Of a stretch of 64,000 nucleotides of DNA, positions 51,610 to 60,767 are shown piece after piece. The DNA comes from Cellulosimicrobium composti (lineage in GTDB: Bacteria > Actinomycetota > Actinomycetes > Actinomycetales > Cellulomonadaceae). Every line of letters starts with the position of its first letter. The stretch's first letter is position 1. A program made the translations under genes and the position numbers. The DNA is taken from assembly GCF_009711085.1 (NCBI RefSeq), contig NZ_WMKA01000014.1, forward strand, positions 1 to 64,000, in the 5' to 3' direction. Under the pieces are notes generated by a model that was not told where the DNA came from, ran no database searches, and saw only the letters and a list, made by a program, of their open reading frames with translations.

Positions 51610-52068
51610 TCAGGCCGTGCAGAACGACGCGAGCAGCTCGGCCGGCGCGTTCGCGGGGCACGGGTCGAACGTGAAGATCACGAGCGTGCCGAGCACCGTG
51701 ACGATCGTGAACGCGAGGTACAGCGCGAGCTTGAGGACGAGGCGCGTGCCGTCGCGCTCGGCGTAGTCGTTGATGATCGTCCGCACGCCGTTCGTGCCGT
51801 GGAACATCGCGAGCCACAGCATGAGCAGGTCCCAGATCTGCCAGAACGGCGAGGCCCACTTGCCGGCGACGAAGCCGAAGTCGATCGCGTGCACGCCCTC
51901 GCCGACCATGAGGTTGACGAAGAGGTGCCCGAAGATGAGGACGACCAGCACGACGCCCGAGGCGCGCATGAAGATCCAGCTGTACAGCTCGTAGTTGCTG
52001 CGCGTGGCCTTGCGGCGCTTGTACGGGTCGCGCGGGTTCGCGACCTCGACCGTGGGTGCGGCGGCCAT
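51610..52068 (-). CDS. sdhD: Succinate dehydrogenase hydrophobic membrane subunit
   Basis: A 152-residue membrane anchor with three transmembrane helices, following the charged N-terminus [19 protein letters not shown]. Helix-1 [19 protein letters not shown] and [20 protein letters not shown] hold the His residues expected for haem and quinone binding. The ATG at 52068 overlaps the sdhC stop (TGATG). The ATG downstream of GTDG-type sequence is the best-supported start. Confidence 0.9.
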   Translation of the reverse strand: MAAAPTVEVANPRDPYKRRKATRSNYELYSWIFMRASGVVLVVLIFGHLFVNLMVGEGVHAIDFGFVAGKWASPFWQIWDLLMLWLAMFHGTNGVRTIINDYAERDGTRLVLKLALYLAFTIVTVLGTLVIFTFDPCPANAPAELLASFCTA

Positions 52069-52451
52069 CAGTGCCCCCCTCCGAAGACGTTCATGAGGTG
52101 ACGCGGCAGGAAGCCCGCCATCGTCACGACGAACAGGCCGACGACGATCCAGAGCATCGTGCGCTGGTACCGCGGGCCCTTGGCCCAGAAGTCCACCAGG
52201 ATGATGCGGATGCCGTTGAACGCGTGGAAGACGATCGCGGCGACGAGGCCCGCCTCGCCCAGGCCCATGATCGGCGTCTGGTACGTGCCGATGACGGCGT
52301 TGTACGCCTCGGGCGACACCCGTACCAGCGCCGTGTCGAGCACGTGGACGAGCAGGAAGAAGAAGATGAGCACGCCGGTCACGCGATGCGCGACCCACGA
52401 CCACATGCCTTCACGGCCGCGGTAGAGCGTGCCAGCTGGTGCACTGGGCAC
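52068..52451 (-). CDS. sdhC: Succinate dehydrogenase cytochrome b556 subunit
   Basis: A 127-residue three-helix membrane subunit. [20 protein letters not shown] contains the HRxxG quinone-site motif (H22) and H36; a further His lies in [19 protein letters not shown] start at 52451 has AGGAGG about 9 nt upstream. First gene of sdhCDAB, divergent from manC. The promoter is probably the TATGGT at 52564-52569 on the minus strand. Confidence 0.92.
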   Translation of the reverse strand: MPSAPAGTLYRGREGMWSWVAHRVTGVLIFFFLLVHVLDTALVRVSPEAYNAVIGTYQTPIMGLGEAGLVAAIVFHAFNGIRIILVDFWAKGPRYQRTMLWIVVGLFVVTMAGFLPRHLMNVFGGGH

Positions 52452-52563
52452 TTTGGGGGCCTCCTGTGGCGAGATCAGGGGGAGATGTCACGTTCCGGAC
52501 GTGGCCCGGAACTCCCTCAGTCCGGACCGCGGGACCGTCGTCGGCATCGGTCTCTGGGCTTCC

Positions 52564-52569
52564 ACCATA
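52564..52569 (-). promoter_or_regulatory. Candidate -10 box of the sdh operon
   Basis: On the minus strand this reads TATGGT. The leader to the sdhC GTG would be about 105 nt. It is flanked by an inverted repeat TGAC-N6-GTCA at 52571-52584. No confident -35 is visible. Confidence 0.35.
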
Positions 52570-52672
52570 GTGACATCGGCGTCATGATGCGGACCGCCGA
52601 CAGCGGTGGAACGGCCCTGCGCGGGGCGTTTGTGACTGATCCCACAGCCCGCGGGGGAACTGTCCGGCTCAC

Positions 52673-52678
52673 TATGCT
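52673..52678 (+). promoter_or_regulatory. Candidate -10 box of manC (leaderless)
   Basis: TATGCT, 7 nt before the manC ATG at 52686, no ribosome-binding site between. Confidence 0.5.
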
Positions 52679-52685
52679 GGCACCC

Positions 52686-53834
52686 ATGGCCTCCTCGCCT
52701 CTCCCTCCGTCCGCCGCGGCCGCGTCGCCGATCCCCGGCTTCCACGCCGTCGTCCCGGCGGGAGGCGCGGGCACGCGGCTGTGGCCGCTCTCCCGGGCGG
52801 GGTCGCCCAAGTTCCTCCTCGACCTCACGGGCTCCGGCCGGTCGCTGCTCCAGGCGACGGTCGACCGGCTCGTCCCGCTCGCCGGCGAGCAGGGCGTCGT
52901 CCTCGTCACGGGCGACCGGCACGTCGCCGCGGCGCGCACGCAGCTCCCGGGTCTCCCGGCCGCGAACGTGCTCGCCGAACCGTCCCCGCGCGACTCCATG
53001 GCGGCGATCGGGCTCGCGGCCGCCGTCCTCGAGGAGCGGCACGGCGACGTCGTCGTCGGGTCGTTCGCGGCCGACCAGGTCATCACGGGGCGCGACGCGT
53101 TCGAGCGGTCCGTGCGCGAGGCGGTCGAGGCCGCGCGCGCCGGGTACGTCGTGACGATCGGCATCGCGGCGTCGCGGCCGTCGACGGCGTTCGGGTACGT
53201 GCACAGCGGGGACCCCCTCGGCGTCGCGGGCGCACCGACCGCGCAGCACGTGCGCGGCTTCACGGAGAAGCCCGACGCCGCGACCGCGCAGCGCTACCTC
53301 GCGTCGGGGGAGTACCGCTGGAACGCGGGCATGTTCATCGTGCGCTCGTCGGTGCTGCTCGGCCACCTCGCGGACCAGCGCCCCGAGCTGCACGACGGCC
53401 TGCGCGCGATCGCGGCGGCCTGGGACGGGCCCGACCGGGACCGGGTGCTCGCCGAGCGCTGGCCCGCGCTGGAGAGGATCGCGATCGACCACGCCGTGGC
53501 CGAGCCCGTCGCCGCGGTGGGCGGGGTCGCCGTCGTGCCCGGCACGTTCGGCTGGGACGACGTGGGGGACTTCAACTCGCTCGCCGCGCTCCTGCCGTCG
53601 GTCGACGGCGCGGGCTCGAAGGTCCTCGGCGACACCGGCCGGGTCGTGCGCCGGGAGAGCGCCGGGTCGGTCGTCGTCCCGGCGAGCGACCGCGTCGTCA
53701 CGGTCCTGGGCCTCGACGACGTCGTCGTGGTCGACACCCCGGACGCCCTGCTCGTCACGACGCGGGCCCGCGCGCAGCAGGTGAAGTCGATGGTCGACAC
53801 GGTGCGCGAGCTCGGGATGGACGAGCTCCTGTGA
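52686..53834 (+). CDS. manC: Mannose-1-phosphate guanylyltransferase
   Basis: A 382-residue nucleotidyltransferase making GDP-mannose. The N-terminus VVPAGGAGTRLWPLSRAGSP is the pyrophosphorylase signature, followed by FTEKPDAATAQRYL and YRWNAGMFIVR. It lacks the C-terminal cupin (isomerase) domain of bifunctional AlgA-type enzymes. The C-terminal part has a short beta-helix-like section (VVDTPDALLVTTRARAQQVK). GDP-mannose feeds mannolipid and glycan synthesis, such as the PIG-V-type enzyme of this window. Its stop overlaps the amidohydrolase start (GTGA). Confidence 0.92.
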   Translation: MASSPLPPSAAAASPIPGFHAVVPAGGAGTRLWPLSRAGSPKFLLDLTGSGRSLLQATVDRLVPLAGEQGVVLVTGDRHVAAARTQLPGLPAANVLAEPSPRDSMAAIGLAAAVLEERHGDVVVGSFAADQVITGRDAFERSVREAVEAARAGYVVTIGIAASRPSTAFGYVHSGDPLGVAGAPTAQHVRGFTEKPDAATAQRYLASGEYRWNAGMFIVRSSVLLGHLADQRPELHDGLRAIAAAWDGPDRDRVLAERWPALERIAIDHAVAEPVAAVGGVAVVPGTFGWDDVGDFNSLAALLPSVDGAGSKVLGDTGRVVRRESAGSVVVPASDRVVTVLGLDDVVVVDTPDALLVTTRARAQQVKSMVDTVRELGMDELL

Positions 53835-55030
53835 GCGCCGACGTGACCGTCGCCGCCCGCATCGGCGCCGCCGCGGCCCGCCACGTGGAGGAGGTCGTGG
53901 CCGTGCGCCGCGACCTCCACGCCCACCCCGAGGTGTCGCGCGCCGAGACGCGCACGACCGCGCTGCTCGCCGAGCGACTGCGCGCCGAGGGGCTCGAGCC
54001 CCGGCTCCTGCCGGGCACCGGGCTCGTGTGCGACCTCGGCCCCGAGCCCGGCGCGTCGGGCCGCGGGCGCGTCGCGCTGCGGGCGGACCTCGACGCGCTG
54101 CCGTTGCAGGACAGGTGCGACCTCCCGTGGGCCTCGACCGTCCCGGGCGTCGCGCACGCGTGCGGCCACGACGTGCACACGGCGGTCGTGCTGGGCGCGG
54201 GCCTGGTCCTCGCCGACCTCCACGCGCAGGGCGAGCTGGGGCGGGGCGTGCGCCTCGTGTTCCAGCCCGCGGAGGAGGTCCAGCCGGGCGGGTCGCTCGA
54301 CGTGCTCGCGGCCGGGGCGATGGACGGCGTCGACGAGATCTACGCGGTGCACTGCGACCCCAAGGTCGACGTGGGGCGGATCGGCACGCGCATCGGGCCG
54401 ATCACGTCGGCGTCCGACGAGGTGTCGGTGACGATCGCGTCCCCGGGCGGGCACACGTCGCGCCCGCACCTCACGGGCGACGTCGTGTACGCGCTGGGCC
54501 AGGTCATCACGCAGGTGCCCGCGGTGTTGGGCCGCCGGCTGGACCCGCGCTCGGGCGTGAACCTCACGTGGGGAGCGGTGCACGCGGGCTCGGCCCACAA
54601 CGCGATCCCCAGCACGGGCACGGTGCGCGGCACCCTGCGCTGCCTCGACGTGCGCGCGTGGGAGTTCGCCGGGCAGGTGCTGCACGACGCGGTGGAGCAG
54701 GTCGTGGCGCCGTACGAGGTCGAGGTGACCGTGCACCACACGCGCGGCGTGCCGCCCGTGGAGAACGACGAGCGGTGCACCGGCCTGCTGGAGGCGGCCG
54801 CGCGCGACGTGCTCGGTCCCGACTCCGTCGTGCTCACCGAGCAGTCGCTCGGCGGGGAGGACTTCGCGTGGTACCTGACCAAGGTGCCGGGCGCGATGGC
54901 GCGCCTGGGCACGCGCACGCCCGGCGGGCGCAGCTACGACATCCACCAGGGGGACCTGCAGGTGGACGAGCGCGCGATCGACGCGGGCATGCGGCTCCTG
55001 GCGCGCGTCGCCGCCGGTCACGGCGGGTGA
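53831..55030 (+). CDS. M20D-family amidohydrolase
   Basis: A 399-residue zinc amidohydrolase of the hippurate/N-acyl-amino-acid class. Metal site: ACGHDVHTAV (Cys/His), FQPAEEVQPGG (catalytic Glu), HCDPKVDVGRIG, and LGGEDFAWY near the C-terminus. A dimerisation lid lies between, with GGHTSRPHLTGD. It is translationally coupled to manC (4-bp GTGA overlap). The substrate is unknown, and there is no obvious link to nucleoside uptake. Confidence 0.88.
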   Translation: MSADVTVAARIGAAAARHVEEVVAVRRDLHAHPEVSRAETRTTALLAERLRAEGLEPRLLPGTGLVCDLGPEPGASGRGRVALRADLDALPLQDRCDLPWASTVPGVAHACGHDVHTAVVLGAGLVLADLHAQGELGRGVRLVFQPAEEVQPGGSLDVLAAGAMDGVDEIYAVHCDPKVDVGRIGTRIGPITSASDEVSVTIASPGGHTSRPHLTGDVVYALGQVITQVPAVLGRRLDPRSGVNLTWGAVHAGSAHNAIPSTGTVRGTLRCLDVRAWEFAGQVLHDAVEQVVAPYEVEVTVHHTRGVPPVENDERCTGLLEAAARDVLGPDSVVLTEQSLGGEDFAWYLTKVPGAMARLGTRTPGGRSYDIHQGDLQVDERAIDAGMRLLARVAAGHGG

Positions 55031-55103
55031 AGCGGTCCCGACCCGTGGACAGGGGTGTGTCACGCCTCAGACGCAAAGTGACGCTTGCATAACGAAGCGC
55101 CCG

Positions 55104-55121
55104 CGTTACCGGCAAGTAACG
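55104..55121. promoter_or_regulatory. Inverted repeat upstream of the BMP lipoprotein gene
   Basis: CGTTAC and GTAACG flank CGGCAA. A further TAACG occurs 10 bp before the left arm. This is the most A+T-rich stretch of the 227-bp intergenic region and a plausible operator for the nucleoside-uptake operon. Confidence 0.45.
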
Positions 55122-55155
55122 TGCGCGACCCTTCGGGCTGATTAGTGTTCGGTCC

Positions 55156-55161
55156 TATAGA
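55156..55161 (+). promoter_or_regulatory. Candidate -10 box of the BMP operon
   Basis: TATAGA with a weak TTCGGG-like -35 at 55132. The leader to the GTG at 55258 would be about 90 nt, with AGGAG at 55246. Confidence 0.4.
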
Positions 55162-55257
55162 GGCCGACGGACCGGTCCTCCCGTGCAACGGCGCTCGGGA
55201 GGGCCCAGGGGTCCTTTCCCTGCGCGGCCCTGCTACGAGAACGACAGGAGCTATCAG

Positions 55258-56352
55258 GTGAAGAGAGCGACTCAGGTCACCGCGCTCGCGGCCGTCGCCG
55301 CGCTCGCGCTGGCCGCGTGCGGCGCCGCGCCCGAGGACGACGAGACCACCGGCGGCGGCGAGGACACCGCGGGCGGCAACTCCGACTTCTCGGCGTGCAT
55401 GGTGTCGGACGCCGGCGGGTTCGACGACCAGTCCTTCAACCAGGCCGGGTTCGAGGGCCTGGAGCAGGCGGAGTCCGAGCTGGGGATCACGGCCGTCGAG
55501 GTCGAGTCCTCCGCGGACACGGACTACGCGCCCAACATCGACAACCTGGTTCAGCAGGGCTGCAACCTCGTCATCGGCGTCGGCTTCCTCCTCGAGGACC
55601 CGATCCAGGCCGCGGCCGAGGCGAACCCCGACACCAACTTCGCCCTCATCGACTCGTCGTTCTCCGACGCGGACTTCAACCCGGTCGAGATCGACAACGC
55701 GAAGCCGATCCTCTTCAACACGGCCGAGGCCGCGTTCCTCGCCGGCTACCTCGCCGCGGGCATGAGCGAGACGGGCACGGTCGCCACGTTCGGCGGCATC
55801 CAGATCCCGTCGGTCGCCATCTTCATGGACGGCTTCGTGGACGGCGTCGCGAAGTACAACGAGGACAACGGCACCGAGGTCAAGGTCCTCGGCTGGGACA
55901 AGGAGGCCCAGACGGGCTCCTTCACCGGTGACTTCGAGAACCAGGCCAACGGCCAGAACCTCGCCCAGGGCTTCATCGACCAGGGCGCCGACATCATCAT
56001 GCCGGTCGCCGGCCCGGTCGGTCTCGGTGCGGCTGCCGCCGCGCAGGGCGCCGGTGCCAAGATCATCTGGGTCGACTCGGACGGCTTCCTCACCACCGAG
56101 TACGGGGACATCATCCTCACCTCGGTCATGAAGCAGATCGGCCCGGCGGTCTTCGACACCGTGAGCGAGTCGGTCGAGGGCAACTTCACGAACGAGCCGT
56201 ACGTCGGCACGCTCGAGAACGAGGGCGTCGGCCTGGCCCCGTTCCACGACTTCGAGGACGCGGTGCCGGCCGAGCTGCAGGACATGCTCGCCCAGTACCA
56301 GGAGCAGATCATCGCCGGGGACCTGGTCGTGGAGTCGACCAACACCCCGTGA
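55258..56352 (+). CDS. BMP-family nucleoside-binding lipoprotein
   Basis: A 364-residue extracellular binding protein of the PnrA/Bmp class. Signal MKRATQVTALAAVAALALAA with acylated C21 (lipobox LAAC), then an acidic Gly-rich linker. The core has MVSDAGGFDDQSFNQAGFEG, NLVIGVGFLL, and IIWVDSDGFLTTEY, which is the nucleoside-pocket region in Bmp proteins. GTG at 55258 with AGGAG 7 nt upstream. Together with the ATPase and two permeases downstream it forms a NupNOPQ-like importer; cdd and deoA in the same run of genes support nucleosides as substrate. Confidence 0.92.
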   Translation: MKRATQVTALAAVAALALAACGAAPEDDETTGGGEDTAGGNSDFSACMVSDAGGFDDQSFNQAGFEGLEQAESELGITAVEVESSADTDYAPNIDNLVQQGCNLVIGVGFLLEDPIQAAAEANPDTNFALIDSSFSDADFNPVEIDNAKPILFNTAEAAFLAGYLAAGMSETGTVATFGGIQIPSVAIFMDGFVDGVAKYNEDNGTEVKVLGWDKEAQTGSFTGDFENQANGQNLAQGFIDQGADIIMPVAGPVGLGAAAAAQGAGAKIIWVDSDGFLTTEYGDIILTSVMKQIGPAVFDTVSESVEGNFTNEPYVGTLENEGVGLAPFHDFEDAVPAELQDMLAQYQEQIIAGDLVVESTNTP

Positions 56353-56370
56353 CGACCCGCTGAGACCGTC

Positions 56371-56400
56371 GGTCCCCGCGCCCGGTGCGGGCGAGGGACC
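56371..56400 (+). terminator. First hairpin after the BMP gene
   Basis: GGTCCC at 56371-56376 pairs with GGGACC at 56395-56400, with further pairing inside. Directly followed by a larger hairpin. Confidence 0.4.
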
Positions 56401-56405
56401 GGCGG

Positions 56406-56441
56406 GACGGTGGCCCGGGCGACCCTGCCCGGGCCACCGTC
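56406..56441 (+). terminator. Perfect 15-bp hairpin between BMP and ATPase genes
   Basis: Arms 56406-56420 and 56427-56441 are exact reverse complements around a 6-nt loop. As in the peptide transporter, a hairpin between the binding-protein gene and the rest of the operon suggests higher expression of the binding protein. Confidence 0.65.
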
Positions 56442-56508
56442 GTCATGAGGCGCCGACGCGACGGAAGTACGGTTCGATGGAGTTCCCTGTTCTCAGAGAG
56501 GCCGGCCG

Positions 56509-58143
56509 GTGAAGCTGGAGCTGCGCGGGATCACGAAGGTGTTCGGGTCCCTGGTCGCGAACGACCACATCGACCTGGTGATCGAGCCAGGCGAGATCCA
56601 CGCCCTGCTGGGCGAGAACGGCGCGGGCAAGAGCACGCTCATGAACGTGCTGTACGGCCTGTACGACCCGGACGACGGCGAGATCCTGGTCGACGACCAG
56701 CCGGTCGCGTTCACCGGGCCGGGCGACGCCATGGCGGCGGGCATCGGCATGGTCCACCAGCACTTCATGCTCGTCCCGGTCTTCACCGTGGCCGAGAACG
56801 TCGCGCTCGGCCACGAGCCCGTCAAGGGCGGGGGCCTGATCGACGCGCGCCGCGCCCGGAGCCTCGTGCGCGAGATCTCCGACCGCTTCGGGTTCGAGGT
56901 CGACCCCGACGCGATGGTCGAGGACATCCCCGTGGGCGTCCAGCAGCGCGTGGAGATCATCAAGGCGCTGTCGCGCGACGCGCGCGTGCTCATCCTCGAC
57001 GAGCCGACCGCCGTCCTCACGCCGCAGGAGACGGACGAGCTGATCGCGATCATGCGCCAGCTCAAGGAGGCGGGGACGTCGATCGTCTTCATCACCCACA
57101 AGCTGCGCGAGGTCCGCGCCGTCGCGGACCGCATCACCGTCATCCGGCGCGGCAAGGTGGTCGGCACGGCGGACCCGAGCGCGAGCGAGACGGAGCTCGC
57201 GTCCCTCATGGTGGGTCGCTCGGTCTCCCTGGGCGTGGACAAGGAGCCGGCCCGGCCCGGCGACGCGACGTTCCGCGTCACGGACCTCACGGTCATGGAC
57301 GACCTCGGGACGCCGGTCGTCGACCGCGTGAGCCTCGACGTCGCACGCGGCGAGATCCTCGTCGTCGCGGGCGTGCAGGGCAACGGGCAGACGGAGCTCA
57401 CCGAGACGATCGTGGGCCTGCGCAAGCCGGTGGCGGGCTCGATCACGCTCGACGACACCGAGCTCGTGGGCCGCGGCGTCGCGGACGTCCTCGCGGCGGG
57501 TGTCGGGTACGTGCCCGAGGACCGCAGCACGGACGGCATCGTGGGCACGTTCTCCGTGGAGGAGAACCTCGTGCTCGACCTGTTCGACCGCGTGCCCTAC
57601 TCGCGCGGCGGAGCGCTCAACAAGGGCGCGATCCGCGACAACGCGGAGCAGCGCGTCGTGGAGTTCGACGTGCGCACCCAGAACGTGCAGGTCCCCGCGG
57701 GCACGCTCTCGGGCGGCAACCAGCAGAAGGTCGTGCTCGCGCGCGAGATGTCCCGGCCGTTGCGCCTGCTCATCGCGTCGCAGCCGACGCGCGGCCTCGA
57801 CGTGGGCTCCATCGAGTTCGTGCACCAGCGCATCGTGGCGGAGCGCGACAACGGCACGCCCGTGATCATCGTGTCCACCGAGCTCGACGAGGTGCTCGCG
57901 CTCGCCGACCGCATCGCGGTGATGTACCGCGGTCGCGTCGTCGGCGTCGTCCCGGGGGACACCGACCGGGACGTCCTCGGCCTCATGATGGCCGGGGTGC
58001 CGCTCGACGAGGCCGTCGCGCAGGCCGCGGAGCACCACACGACGCTCGGCGAGGCAGACATCGAGGCGGACGACGCGCCGTCGGGCACCGCGGCGGACCG
58101 CGTCCCCGCGACCGAGGACGCCCGCGAGGAGGAGATCCAGTGA
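56509..58143 (+). CDS. Nucleoside ABC transporter ATP-binding protein (double NBD)
   Basis: A 544-residue protein with two ABC domains. NBD1: Walker A GENGAGKST (35-43), degenerate signature VGVQQRVEIIKAL, Walker B VLILDEPTAVLTP. NBD2: Walker A is replaced by GVQGNGQTEL (no catalytic Lys), signature LSGGNQQKVVLARE, Walker B LLIASQPTRGLDVG. This asymmetry is normal for the sugar/nucleoside importer class. The C-terminal 40 residues are acidic and disordered. GTG at 56509; the end overlaps the first permease by 4 bp. Confidence 0.93.
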   Translation: MKLELRGITKVFGSLVANDHIDLVIEPGEIHALLGENGAGKSTLMNVLYGLYDPDDGEILVDDQPVAFTGPGDAMAAGIGMVHQHFMLVPVFTVAENVALGHEPVKGGGLIDARRARSLVREISDRFGFEVDPDAMVEDIPVGVQQRVEIIKALSRDARVLILDEPTAVLTPQETDELIAIMRQLKEAGTSIVFITHKLREVRAVADRITVIRRGKVVGTADPSASETELASLMVGRSVSLGVDKEPARPGDATFRVTDLTVMDDLGTPVVDRVSLDVARGEILVVAGVQGNGQTELTETIVGLRKPVAGSITLDDTELVGRGVADVLAAGVGYVPEDRSTDGIVGTFSVEENLVLDLFDRVPYSRGGALNKGAIRDNAEQRVVEFDVRTQNVQVPAGTLSGGNQQKVVLAREMSRPLRLLIASQPTRGLDVGSIEFVHQRIVAERDNGTPVIIVSTELDEVLALADRIAVMYRGRVVGVVPGDTDRDVLGLMMAGVPLDEAVAQAAEHHTTLGEADIEADDAPSGTAADRVPATEDAREEEIQ

Positions 58144-59468
58144 CCCAGCAGGCCATGCCGGACGACGCCGGCACGCCGGTCGTGCCGCCGACCGCCGCGC
58201 CTCCCAGCCACACGGAGCAGGCGACGGAGCCGCCCGCGGGCCAGACGATCCTGCGGCAGATGCTGGAGAGCAGCTGGCTCGTGTCGCTGCTCGCGATCGT
58301 CGCGGCCCTCGTGCTCGGCGGCGTCCTCATCGCCGCGGCCGACCCCGAGGTCCAGCAGGCGGCGACGTACCTCTTCGCGCGGCCGTCGGACTTCTTCGAG
58401 GCCGTGTGGAGCGCCGTCTTCGGCGCCTACAGCGCCCTCTTCCAGGGCGCGGTCGTCAACTTCTCCGCCCCCGACCTGCAGCGCGCGCTGCGGCCGCTGA
58501 CCGAGACCATGACGGTGTCGACGCCGCTCATCCTCGCCGGTCTCGGCCTCGGCATCGGCTTCCGGGCGGGCCTGTTCAACATCGGTGCGCAGGGCCAGAT
58601 CATCCTCGGCGGCATCTTCGCCGGGTTCATCGGGTTCACGTTCTCGCTCCCGCCGGGGCTGCACCTGCTCCTCGCGGTGCTCGGCGCCGCGCTCGGCGGC
58701 GCGATCTGGGCCAGCATCGCGGGCGTCCTCAAGGCGCGCACCGGCGCGCACGAGGTGATCGTCACGATCATGCTCAACAACATCGCGGTGTACCTCGTGG
58801 CGTACCTGCTCACGACGACCGCGTTCCAGCGCCCGGGCAGCAGCAACCCGATCAGCCCGCCGATCCCCGGCTCGGCGACCTTCCCGCTCGTGCTCGGCCA
58901 GGGCTTCCGCCTCCACCTGGGCTTCCTGCTCGCGCTGCTCGCCGCGGTGGGCGTGTGGTGGCTCATGGAGCGCTCGACGCTCGGCTTCCGCTTCCGGGCG
59001 GTCGGCGAGAACCCGCACGCCGCGCGGACGGCCGGCATCTCGGTCGCGTGGGTGACGGTCTGGGTCATGGCGATCGCGGGCGCGCTCGCCGGCCTGGGCG
59101 GCGCCGCGCAGGTGCTCGGGACGGAGAAGGTGCTCACGGCCGGCGTCGCGGCGAGCTTCGGGTTCGACGCGATCACGGTCGCCCTGCTCGGTCGTTCGCG
59201 GCCGCTCGGGACGGTCCTCGCTGGCCTGCTGTTCGGCGCGCTGCGGGCCGGCGGCTTCGCGATGCAGGCCCGCACGGGCACGCCGATCGACATCGTGCTC
59301 GTCGTCCAGTCCCTCATCGTGCTGTTCATCGCCGCCCCGCCGCTCGTGCGCGCGATCTTCCGGCTCCCGACACCGGGCGGCCCGACGCGCGCGGAGCGCC
59401 ACGCCGCGCGCCGCCGGGCGCGCGCGACGTCCTCGACCACCCCGACGACGCAGGAGGCGGGAGCATGA
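58140..59468 (+). CDS. Nucleoside ABC transporter permease 1
   Basis: A 442-residue BPD_transp_2-family permease with about nine hydrophobic helices. GLGIGFRAGLFNIGAQGQII is the family signature, and FRFRAVGENPHAARTAGI is the cytoplasmic coupling loop. Hydrophilic N-terminal tail of about 40 residues and an Arg/Thr tail at the end. GTG at 58140 overlaps the ATPase stop, with GAGGAGGAG upstream. Overlaps the second permease by 4 bp. Confidence 0.92.
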   Translation: MTQQAMPDDAGTPVVPPTAAPPSHTEQATEPPAGQTILRQMLESSWLVSLLAIVAALVLGGVLIAAADPEVQQAATYLFARPSDFFEAVWSAVFGAYSALFQGAVVNFSAPDLQRALRPLTETMTVSTPLILAGLGLGIGFRAGLFNIGAQGQIILGGIFAGFIGFTFSLPPGLHLLLAVLGAALGGAIWASIAGVLKARTGAHEVIVTIMLNNIAVYLVAYLLTTTAFQRPGSSNPISPPIPGSATFPLVLGQGFRLHLGFLLALLAAVGVWWLMERSTLGFRFRAVGENPHAARTAGISVAWVTVWVMAIAGALAGLGGAAQVLGTEKVLTAGVAASFGFDAITVALLGRSRPLGTVLAGLLFGALRAGGFAMQARTGTPIDIVLVVQSLIVLFIAAPPLVRAIFRLPTPGGPTRAERHAARRRARATSSTTPTTQEAGA

Positions 59469-60760
59469 GCACCGCGACCACCACGGCTCCCGCGGCCCCG
59501 GCCGCCCCGCGCGCCGCGAAGCCGCTCCCGCCGATCAGCTGGCGCGCCCCGATCGCCTACGCGGTCATCGGGCTGCTCTCGCTCGTGTTCTTCGCGCTGC
59601 TGCCCGCGGGCGGGCAGCAGACGACGTTCCGCCTCTCGACCGCGAACGACTTCTTCCAGATCGAGCCGATCACGGTCAGCTCGACGGGCGCGGCCCTCTT
59701 CCTGTCGATCCTCGCGCTGCTGCTCGCGGGCCTGTCCTTCTGGGCGGCGCGCGACCGGCGCAAGGTCGGCATCTGGCTGCCCATCGTGTTCGGCGTCCTC
59801 GTCGTCTTCGCGTTCCTGTCCTGGGCCGGCGCGGGCAAGGCCGCGATCCCGCTCACGGGACTCCTGCAGGGCTCGCTGTTCCTCGCCGTGCCGCTCGTGT
59901 TCGGCGCGCTCTCGGGCGTGCTGTGCGAGCGCGTCGGCATCATCAACATCGCGATCGAGGGCCAGCTCCTCGCGGGCGCGTTCCTCGCGGCCGTCGTCGC
60001 GTCGCTCACGTCGTCCGCGTACGCGGGCCTCGTGGCGGCGCCGATCGCGGGCGCGCTCGTGGGCGTCCTGCTCGTGATCTTCTCGGTCAAGTACTGGGTG
60101 AACCAGATCATCGTCGGCGTCGTGCTCAACGTGCTGGTCGTGGGCGTGACGAGCTACCTGTACTCGACGGTGCTCACCGAGGACCCGGGGACGTGGAACA
60201 CGCGCACGCCGCTGCCCGTCCTCGAGATCCCGGTGCTGTCGCAGATCCCCGTGGTCGGCCCGGTGCTGTTCCGCCAGACGCTGCTCGTCTACATCATGTA
60301 CGTCGTCGTGGCGCTCCTGCAGGTGTTCCTGTTCCGCTCGCGCTGGGGCCTGCGCCTGCGCGCGGTGGGCGAGCACCCCAAGGCGGCGGACACCGTCGGC
60401 ATCAAGGTCAACGCGACGCGCGTGCGCAACACGATCCTCGGCGGCGCGGTCGCCGGCCTCGGCGGCGCGTTCTTCACCGTCGCGGCGGGCCTCGCGTTCG
60501 GCAAGGAGATGACGGGCGGCAAGGGCTTCATCGCCCTGGCGGCGATGATCCTCGGGCGCTGGAACCCGGTGGGCGCGCTCGTCGCGGCGCTCCTGTTCGG
60601 GTTCTCCGACAACCTCCAGACCGTGCTCGGCATCGTCGGGACGCCGATCCCGAGCCAGATCATGCTCATGACGCCGTACGTCGTGACGATCTTCGCCGTC
60701 GCCGGCCTCGTCGGGCGCGTGCGCCCGCCCGCCGCCGAGGGCATCCCCTACGTGAAGTGA
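59465..60760 (+). CDS. Nucleoside ABC transporter permease 2
   Basis: A 431-residue BPD_transp_2-family permease. Near residue 155, LCERVGIINIAIEGQLLAGA is the family signature, and LRLRAVGEHPKAADTVGIKV is the coupling loop. The first 130 residues add about three helices before the core. ATG at 59465 overlaps the stop of permease 1. cdd follows 7 nt after its stop. Confidence 0.92.
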   Translation: MSTATTTAPAAPAAPRAAKPLPPISWRAPIAYAVIGLLSLVFFALLPAGGQQTTFRLSTANDFFQIEPITVSSTGAALFLSILALLLAGLSFWAARDRRKVGIWLPIVFGVLVVFAFLSWAGAGKAAIPLTGLLQGSLFLAVPLVFGALSGVLCERVGIINIAIEGQLLAGAFLAAVVASLTSSAYAGLVAAPIAGALVGVLLVIFSVKYWVNQIIVGVVLNVLVVGVTSYLYSTVLTEDPGTWNTRTPLPVLEIPVLSQIPVVGPVLFRQTLLVYIMYVVVALLQVFLFRSRWGLRLRAVGEHPKAADTVGIKVNATRVRNTILGGAVAGLGGAFFTVAAGLAFGKEMTGGKGFIALAAMILGRWNPVGALVAALLFGFSDNLQTVLGIVGTPIPSQIMLMTPYVVTIFAVAGLVGRVRPPAAEGIPYVK

Positions 60761-60767
60761 GGACCGC

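Noticed and set aside
56509-58143. Inactivated second ATPase domain (missing Walker A Lys)
   Set aside because: The GNGQ form in NBD2 is normal for this importer class, so it is not a sign of decay.
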